Positions 14,085 through 19,109 of a DNA stretch of 19,109 bases are shown here, piece after piece (positions within the stretch are counted from its first letter, which is position 1; each line of letters begins with the position of its first letter). The position numbers were made by a program, and so were the translations under genes. The notes beneath the pieces were generated by a model that saw nothing but the letters and a program-made list of their open reading frames with translations, ran no database searches and was not told where the DNA came from. The stretch is taken from NCBI GenBank assembly GCA_002325615.1, contig DCSL01000062.1:1-19109 (forward strand), in the 5' to 3' direction. This DNA is from Amoebophilaceae bacterium UBA1467 (lineage in GTDB: Bacteria; Bacteroidota; Bacteroidia; Cytophagales; Amoebophilaceae).

Positions 14085-16583
14085 ATGTATTTTCAAAAAC
14101 CTCCCTCTTTCAACAGTGCATTGCTCTCAGGCCTAGCCAAAGAAGGGACTGAGGAGATGATACAGTTGGTTGTAACAGAAGAGGACAGCAAAGAAGCGGA
14201 GCAATCGACCCCAGATACCCTGCCTTTATTGCCACTAAAACAAGTGGTCTTGTTCCCGGGCTTGGTTATTCCCCTGACATTACGACACCAAAAACTCATC
14301 CAACTGGTTAAGAAAGTACACCAGACAGATAGTCAACTGGGCATAGTGGCCCAAAAAAATGCACATGTAGAAGATCCTGGGGCCAAAGACATTTTCCGGG
14401 TCGGCACCATGGCCAAGGTCCTAAAGGTCATCGTCTTTCCTGATGGAAACACCACCATCATTTTACAAGGCAGGCAACGCTTTAAGATAGAGGCCATGCT
14501 GGCAGAAGCGCCTCACCTGCTGGCCCAGGTACATACCCTAAAGAACAGAACTTTTAATACCAAGAAAAAAGAGGCTAAAGCCCTGATGCATTCCCTCAAA
14601 GAAGTGGCAAGCAACATCCTAAGCCTGAGCCCAGAAGTACCGCCCGAAGTACAGGTGGTCTTGAACAATATCAAAGACCCGGACTTTCTTACCTACTTCT
14701 TGTCTGCTAATATCAATGTGGACATAGCTCAGAAACAGCAGCTACTGGAGATCAACGACAGTGGAAAACGGGCAACCTTGCTGTTGCAGTATCTACTCAA
14801 GGACCTAGAGTTTACACAACTCAAAAGAGAAATTCAGAGCAAAGTACATACAGACATTGATCAGCAACAGCGCGACCAGTACCTCAGACATCAGATTAGG
14901 GTGCTGCAAGAAGAACTGGGTGATAGTGAAGTAGAGGAGCTGGAAGAACTACGGACCCAGGGTAAAAAAAAGAAGTGGCCTGAGGAAATAGCTACTTTTT
15001 TTGGCAAAGCCCTGGACAAAGCTGAACGGCTCAGTCCACACAACCCAGACTATCCCACCCTGATCAACCATGCTGAACTGCTTTTAGAGTTGCCCTGGGG
15101 GACATTTACCAAAGACAACTTGAACCTGAAACAGGCAACAAAGACCTTAAACAGAGACCATTTTGGATTGGATAAGGTCAAAGAGCGGATATTGGAGTAC
15201 CTGGCTGTGCTGAAACTCAAGCAAGACATGAAAGGCCCTATCTTGTGTCTGTATGGCCCTCCGGGCGTGGGTAAAACTTCTCTGTGCAAATCCATTGCCC
15301 AAGCATTGAACAGGAAATATGTGAGAATATCACTAGGCGGCTTGAACGATGAAGCAGAGATCAGGGGGCACAGAAAGACCTACATCGGGGCAATGCCTGG
15401 CAAGATTATCCAGTACATCAAAAAGAGCCAAGCTTCTAATCCCATCTTTGTGCTCGACGAGATTGACAAAATCAGTGGCATGCGCGGTGACCCAGCAGCA
15501 GCATTACTAGAAGTGCTGGATCCTGAGCAAAATGAGGCATTTGTGGATAACTTTTTGGAAGTCCCTTACGACCTTTCTAAGGTCTTGTTCATTGCTACCG
15601 CCAACACATTGGATACCATTCCTCCAGCACTCAACGACAGAATGGAAATCATCGAACTGAATGGCTATACCGTGGAGGAAAAGGTAGAGATTGCGAAGAA
15701 GCACTTGTTTCCTAAACAACGCAAGGCCCACGGCCTCAAGGCCAGCGATGTAACCATCTATGACAATGCCATTGCTACGCTCATTGAAGATTATACCCGA
15801 GAGTCAGGCGTCAGGGAATTAGAACGAAAACTAGGAAGTGTGCTCAGAAAAGTGGCCAAAGCAGTGGCCTCGGGAGAGGGTTATACAAAAAGGATTAAAA
15901 AAAGTGACCTTGTCCTGCTTTTAGGTGCAGCGCCATTCGATCGGGAAATCTATCAACACAATGTGTTGCCAGGGGTGGCGATTGGACTGGCCTGGACACC
16001 TGTGGGGGGTGAAATTCTTTTTATTGAGGCCAGCCTGAACCAGGGAAAAGGTAAGCTGACACTCTCCGGGCAACTGGGCGAAGTGATGAAAGAATCTGCT
16101 GTGACGGCGTTGTCTTACCTCAAGGCACATGCTGATACCCTGGATATTGATGGCCGCACCTTTGACCAGTATGATTTGCATGTGCATGTGCCTGCAGGAG
16201 CTGTGCCTAAAGATGGACCTTCGGCAGGCATTACCTTGCTCACAGCACTGGCCTCGCTCTATACCCAACGCAAGGTAAGAGATAGGCTGGCCATGACTGG
16301 AGAGATTACTTTGCGGGGCAATGTGCTGCCTGTAGGAGGTATTAAAGAAAAAATTTTAGCAGCCAAGCGGGTGGGTATCCAAGAGATCATCCTGAGCACG
16401 AAAAATAAAAAGGATATTCAGGAAATCCATCCACGCTATACGCAAAACCTATCCTTACACTATGTGGACCATGTGGAGGAGGTGCTACGGCAAGCGCTCC
16501 ATCCCCAGAAGGTTAAAAATGCACGGGCCTGGCAGCTGGTTAAGGAAAAAGCTCACCAACCCGCTGCCCACCTTAATTATTAA
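14085..16583 (+). CDS. lon: ATP-dependent protease Lon (LonA)
   Basis: Cytoplasmic AAA+ serine protease that degrades misfolded and regulatory proteins. From ATG 14085 there are 832 residues; the frame also opens at TTG 14076 and has an internal ATG at 14157, so the exact start is uncertain. Domains: substrate-binding N domain (about 45-250, LPLLPLKQVVLFPGLVIPLTL), a coiled linker, and the AAA+ module with Walker A GPPGVGKT (about 391-398) and Walker B IFVLDEID (about 454-461). The protease domain has the catalytic Ser in PKDGPSAGIT (Ser713) and the catalytic Lys in GGIKEK (about 751-756), with the conserved AMTGEITLRGNVLPVGG between. All catalytic parts are intact. It is followed after 27 nt by hslU. 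Confidence 0.97.
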   Translation: MYFQKPPSFNSALLSGLAKEGTEEMIQLVVTEEDSKEAEQSTPDTLPLLPLKQVVLFPGLVIPLTLRHQKLIQLVKKVHQTDSQLGIVAQKNAHVEDPGAKDIFRVGTMAKVLKVIVFPDGNTTIILQGRQRFKIEAMLAEAPHLLAQVHTLKNRTFNTKKKEAKALMHSLKEVASNILSLSPEVPPEVQVVLNNIKDPDFLTYFLSANINVDIAQKQQLLEINDSGKRATLLLQYLLKDLEFTQLKREIQSKVHTDIDQQQRDQYLRHQIRVLQEELGDSEVEELEELRTQGKKKKWPEEIATFFGKALDKAERLSPHNPDYPTLINHAELLLELPWGTFTKDNLNLKQATKTLNRDHFGLDKVKERILEYLAVLKLKQDMKGPILCLYGPPGVGKTSLCKSIAQALNRKYVRISLGGLNDEAEIRGHRKTYIGAMPGKIIQYIKKSQASNPIFVLDEIDKISGMRGDPAAALLEVLDPEQNEAFVDNFLEVPYDLSKVLFIATANTLDTIPPALNDRMEIIELNGYTVEEKVEIAKKHLFPKQRKAHGLKASDVTIYDNAIATLIEDYTRESGVRELERKLGSVLRKVAKAVASGEGYTKRIKKSDLVLLLGAAPFDREIYQHNVLPGVAIGLAWTPVGGEILFIEASLNQGKGKLTLSGQLGEVMKESAVTALSYLKAHADTLDIDGRTFDQYDLHVHVPAGAVPKDGPSAGITLLTALASLYTQRKVRDRLAMTGEITLRGNVLPVGGIKEKILAAKRVGIQEIILSTKNKKDIQEIHPRYTQNLSLHYVDHVEEVLRQALHPQKVKNARAWQLVKEKAHQPAAHLNY

Positions 16584-16610
16584 TGATGCATTAACCCGCA
16601 CTCCATACGT

Positions 16611-17999
16611 ATGCTAACAGAAAAAAAATACCTTACCCCCCGCGAGATAGTGAAAGCCCTAGACAGGTACATTATTGGGCAGCAGGCAGCCAAGCGCAAT
16701 ATAGCCATTGCTTTGCGGAACCGCTGGAGAAGAATGCACGTCTCACCTGCTATGCAAGGAGACATTACCCCCAACAACATTTTGATGATTGGCCCCACTG
16801 GTGTAGGCAAGACAGAGATTGCTAGGCGACTGGCAAAGCTGGCAGACGCGCCTTTTGTCAAGGTAGAAGCCTCTAAGTTCACAGAAGTGGGCTACGTGGG
16901 CCGTGATGTAGAGAGCATGGTCAGAGACTTGGTAGAGCAAGCTGTCAACATGGTCAAAACAGCCAAAGAAGAAGCAGTCAAAGAAAAGGCAGCCCAGCTC
17001 GTAGAAGACTTGATTCTCGATGCACTCATTCCGCCTGTTGAACAGCCTAGCAAGACGAACAGAGATACGACCAGCATGCCAGCCGAACAGGAGCCCAGCG
17101 ACTTGAACCAAAAAACGAGAGAACGCTTTAGAGAAAAGATTAGAAACGGAGAGCTAGACGATAGAAAGATTGAGGTAACAGTGAGCAAGCCTGGTAGTAT
17201 GGGAGTGGGCATGATTGGTGGGGGCATAATGGATGAGGCTTCGATGATTAACCTGCAGGACATGCTCAGTAATATGCTGCCCAAGAAGACAAGGAAAAAA
17301 AAGCTGACGATTGGAGAAGCTAAAAAGATGCTCCTGGTAGAGGAAGCGGCCAAGCTCATTGACATGGATGCAGTCAAAGAAGAAGCGCTAGAGAAAGCCC
17401 GCAACACAGGCATCATTTTTATTGACGAAATTGATAAAATAGCAACCAGGGCTGGCCAAGGGGGTGGCCCGGATGTGAGTCGAGAAGGGGTACAACGAGA
17501 TTTATTGCCCATTGTGGAGGGCAGTGCTGTCAATACCAAATACGGAACTGTCCATACTGACCACATCTTGTTCGTTGCTGCGGGGGCTTTTCATGTCTCC
17601 AAGCCTTCTGACTTAATTCCGGAACTACAAGGCCGGTTCCCCATCCGTGTGGAGCTAGACAACCTGACCCAAGCAGACTTTGTCAGTATTTTGCAAGAGC
17701 CCAAGAACGCCCTAACTGCCCAATACAAAGCACTGTTTGAAGCAGAGGGAGTGGAAGTGACTTTTGAAGCCGCAGCCATAGAAGAGATAGCCGCTGTAGC
17801 CTACCAGATCAACGTAGAGGTAGAGAACATTGGGGCAAGAAGACTCCATACAGTGATGAGCCACCTGCTCAACGATTTTTTGTTTGATGTGCCAGACAAG
17901 ATCATGCCCAACGAGAAGATTCAGATTACAAAAGCCTTGGTAACAACCTGCCTGGAAAATTTGGCCCAAAGGAAAGACTTGAGTGAGTATATTTTGTGA
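16611..17999 (+). CDS. hslU: HslU, ATPase subunit of the HslUV protease
   Basis: AAA+ unfoldase (Clp/Hsp100 family) that feeds substrates to the HslV peptidase. The 462 residues show the LTPREIVKALDRYIIGQ start, Walker A GPTGVGKT at 61-68, the pore loop GYVG at 94-97, the intermediate (I) domain about 110-240, Walker B IIFIDEID at 268-275, the ELQGRFPIR segment (338-346) with the arginine finger and sensor region, and the C-terminal LSEYIL, which docks into HslV. The intact C-terminus implies that hslV exists elsewhere; it is not in this window. It is 27 nt downstream of lon on the same strand, so the two are probably cotranscribed. Confidence 0.97.
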   Translation: MLTEKKYLTPREIVKALDRYIIGQQAAKRNIAIALRNRWRRMHVSPAMQGDITPNNILMIGPTGVGKTEIARRLAKLADAPFVKVEASKFTEVGYVGRDVESMVRDLVEQAVNMVKTAKEEAVKEKAAQLVEDLILDALIPPVEQPSKTNRDTTSMPAEQEPSDLNQKTRERFREKIRNGELDDRKIEVTVSKPGSMGVGMIGGGIMDEASMINLQDMLSNMLPKKTRKKKLTIGEAKKMLLVEEAAKLIDMDAVKEEALEKARNTGIIFIDEIDKIATRAGQGGGPDVSREGVQRDLLPIVEGSAVNTKYGTVHTDHILFVAAGAFHVSKPSDLIPELQGRFPIRVELDNLTQADFVSILQEPKNALTAQYKALFEAEGVEVTFEAAAIEEIAAVAYQINVEVENIGARRLHTVMSHLLNDFLFDVPDKIMPNEKIQITKALVTTCLENLAQRKDLSEYIL

Positions 18000-18012
18000 T
18001 CCTTGTGCATTG

Positions 18013-18050
18013 CGTTGTTGACGCGATACAATGGTCATGCTCAACAAACG
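18013..18050 (+). terminator. Hairpin between hslU and nuoJ
   Basis: CGTTGTTGA (18013-18021) pairs with TCAACAAACG (18041-18050) with one bulged A, around a 19-nt loop, followed by taaaaagtag. It could end or attenuate transcription from lon-hslU, but there is no T-run. Confidence 0.3.
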
Positions 18051-18072
18051 TAAAAAGTAGACCCACCCATCC

Positions 18073-18564
18073 ATGACACTACTCTATGCACTTTTGGCAG
18101 GACTAGTAATGGCTGCGGCCTTGCTCATCCTTCTCACGCCACACATGCTCTATGCAGCCTTAGGGCTCTTGTGCGCACTGCTGGGCATGGCTGCCATCTA
18201 TTTTTTGCAAGGGGCTGCCTTTGTGGCCGTTGCACATATAATCGTATATGGAGGTGGTGTGTTGGTACTAGTTTTGTTGAGCGCCCTACTGCTACCCCTA
18301 GGCAGCAAGCCAACAACTCAGCGCCCTAGGCGGGTACTTGGGGGCTTAGTAGCAGGGCTATTAGGGGTGTGTCTGTGGCCCTTGGTGCGCTTTGCTGTGC
18401 ATACCTTGCAGCAACAGAGCACTGTGCATCCCCTGCAAGAGGACATGGTCACTAGGCTAGGGCTACAGCTCTTAGGGCCTTACGCGCTGGCTTTTAAGTG
18501 GGTAGGCCTGAACTTGCTCATTGCCCTGGTAGGGGCCGTGTATATCATGAGGGAGCAGATTTGA
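18073..18564 (+). CDS. nuoJ: NADH-quinone oxidoreductase subunit J (NuoJ)
   Basis: Small membrane subunit of respiratory complex I, in the proton-pumping arm. The 163 residues contain five hydrophobic segments (about 3-21, 25-46, 50-76, 88-108, 142-159). The diagnostic part is AIYFLQGAAFVAVAHIIVYGGGVLVLVLL at about 41-69, the conserved third helix of NuoJ; LGLQLLGPYALAFKWVGLNL and the final ALVGAVYIMRE also fit the family. The gene normally sits between nuoI and nuoK. Here hslU lies 73 nt upstream and no nuoK-like protein follows: the ATG overlapping its stop (TGATG at 18563) opens only 22 codons that I do not recognise. Either the complex I genes are scattered or this is a relic. Confidence 0.85.
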   Translation: MTLLYALLAGLVMAAALLILLTPHMLYAALGLLCALLGMAAIYFLQGAAFVAVAHIIVYGGGVLVLVLLSALLLPLGSKPTTQRPRRVLGGLVAGLLGVCLWPLVRFAVHTLQQQSTVHPLQEDMVTRLGLQLLGPYALAFKWVGLNLLIALVGAVYIMREQI

Positions 18565-18724
18565 TGGCCAGGCAAATTAAAAAAGTAAGCAACGGATTTA
18601 TTGAAAACCGAAAGGTATTGCATTTATTATGATGATCTTTTACATTTACAAGTGTGGGGGAGTAACTTCCACGGGACTGTATCTATAAAGTAGACTCATA
18701 ACTTACCTTGACCTAAAAAACGCC

Positions 18725-19109
18725 ATGTACAAACGCTTAATAAATTATCTATTCCTTTGTAACACCTTATTTTTCGTAGCTGCTTGCCAAAAACCGGAAG
18801 AAGAAGACGTGCAAACAGCAGAAGCAGCAGAAGCAGAAGCAGTAGCAGAAGCAGAAGCAGAAGCAGTAGCAGTAGCAGAAGCCTGGCGATATGCATCCGA
18901 AAACCCAGAAGAAGCAGAAGAATTATTAGCAAAAGAAGAAGCAGCAATGCAAGAAAGAATAAGAGAAAGAAAAAGAAAGGAAGCAACAGATGCTGCTTCC
19001 TTTCAGGAAGTAATTAGAGTTTTTCAATTAGCAGCAACAGCAACAACAGGGTCAGACTCAGCAACAACAAACGCAGCACCAGAACAAGCAGCAGCAGAAA
19101 CAAACGAAG
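18725..19109 (+). CDS. Ala/Glu-repeat lipoprotein, 3'-partial
   Basis: The frame runs from ATG 18725 to the right edge without a stop (128 full codons). It begins with a lipoprotein signal: MYKRL, hydrophobic residues about 8-20 and the box V18-A19-A20-C21. The mature part starts QKPEEEDVQ, then an Ala/Glu/Val repeat (residues 32-53, encoded at 18818-18883 mostly by GCA and GAA). A charged helical stretch follows (EEAEELLAKEEA, then Arg/Lys/Glu-rich to about residue 90), and after AASFQEVIRVFQ a low-complexity Ala/Thr tail. Codon use is skewed, with GCA for nearly every Ala. No domain is recognised. The other frames through the repeat (Ser/Arg-rich on plus, Leu-rich on minus) are by-products. 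Likely an envelope-anchored protein of unknown role. Confidence 0.8.
   Translation, partial: MYKRLINYLFLCNTLFFVAACQKPEEEDVQTAEAAEAEAVAEAEAEAVAVAEAWRYASENPEEAEELLAKEEAAMQERIRERKRKEATDAASFQEVIRVFQLAATATTGSDSATTNAAPEQAAAETNE
18818..18883 (+). repeat. GCA/GAA triplet repeat within the lipoprotein gene
   Basis: 22 codons made of GCA, GAA and GTA in a near-hexameric GCAGAA pattern, ending with a GCC Ala codon. Slippage by whole codons would lengthen or shorten the Ala-Glu stretch without breaking the frame. Confidence 0.85.

Noticed and set aside
16892..17566. Long antisense open frame (224 codons) inside hslU
   Set aside because: It is a Ser/Leu-rich shadow of a fully conserved gene on the other strand and shows no recognisable domain.
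18564..18632. 22-codon frame overlapping the nuoJ stop (TGATG), considered as nuoK
   Set aside because: The product is short and charged, without the transmembrane helices of NuoK.
18696..18986. Leu-rich protein on the minus strand and Ser/Arg-rich frame on the plus strand near the right end
   Set aside because: Both are out-of-frame readings of the GCA/GAA repeat. The true frame starts at ATG 18725 with a lipobox and stays open to the edge.

Overview
The window looks like chromosome from a member of the Bacteroidota, most likely a Cytophagales-type, host-associated lineage such as the Amoebophilus/Cardinium group. The evidence is the gene set and its family signatures: a bacterial GH3-like adenylating enzyme, a DUF6048-type outer-membrane protein, short-LID adenylate kinase, seryl-tRNA synthetase with the ALPRIVAALLENNQ ending, Rho with a long basic insert after its N-terminal domain, and starts that mostly lack Shine-Dalgarno sequences. 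The intracellular lifestyle is an inference from two proteins with eukaryote-facing chemistry: a Ulp1/C48-like cysteine protease and an exported macro-domain lipoprotein. Base composition is not strongly AT-rich, unlike the best-known members of that group, so the genus is uncertain.

Layout. Positions 1-1429 hold the 3' part of a C48-like (SUMO/ubiquitin-like) protease gene. Its frame continues 57 codons past an in-frame TAA. A gene-poor gap (1430-1737) with a five-copy TTAAG repeat follows. Next comes a minus-strand housekeeping block, transcribed serS, adk, obgE (4694 down to 1738), with adk and obgE only 6 nt apart. A 343-nt divergent region (4695-5037) separates serS from rho and carries a sigma70-like promoter overlapped by repeats. 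Rho (5038-6534) converges on the macro-domain lipoprotein gene (7424 down to 6591). prmC (7517-8380) and the DUF6048-type gene (8427-9347) follow on the plus strand.

Positions 9348-10530 are a mobile-element scar: a decayed IS5-family element with recognisable inverted repeats (9421-9444 and 10368-10391) and a multiply frameshifted transposase on the minus strand. Next are a GH3-like gene (10531-12039), rseP (12230-13543) and a 541-nt non-coding stretch. Two ATP-dependent proteolysis genes follow, lon (14085-16583) and hslU (16611-17999), then a solitary nuoJ (18073-18564). The window ends inside an Ala/Glu-repeat lipoprotein gene (18725 to the edge).

Functional themes. Most of the window is core translation, nucleotide metabolism, transcription termination and envelope/protein quality control (serS, prmC, adk, obgE, rho, rseP, lon, hslU). 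The accessory signal lies in the C48-like protease, the lipid-anchored macro-domain protein, the triplet-repeat lipoprotein and the isolated nuoJ. No rRNA, tRNA or CRISPR array was recognised.
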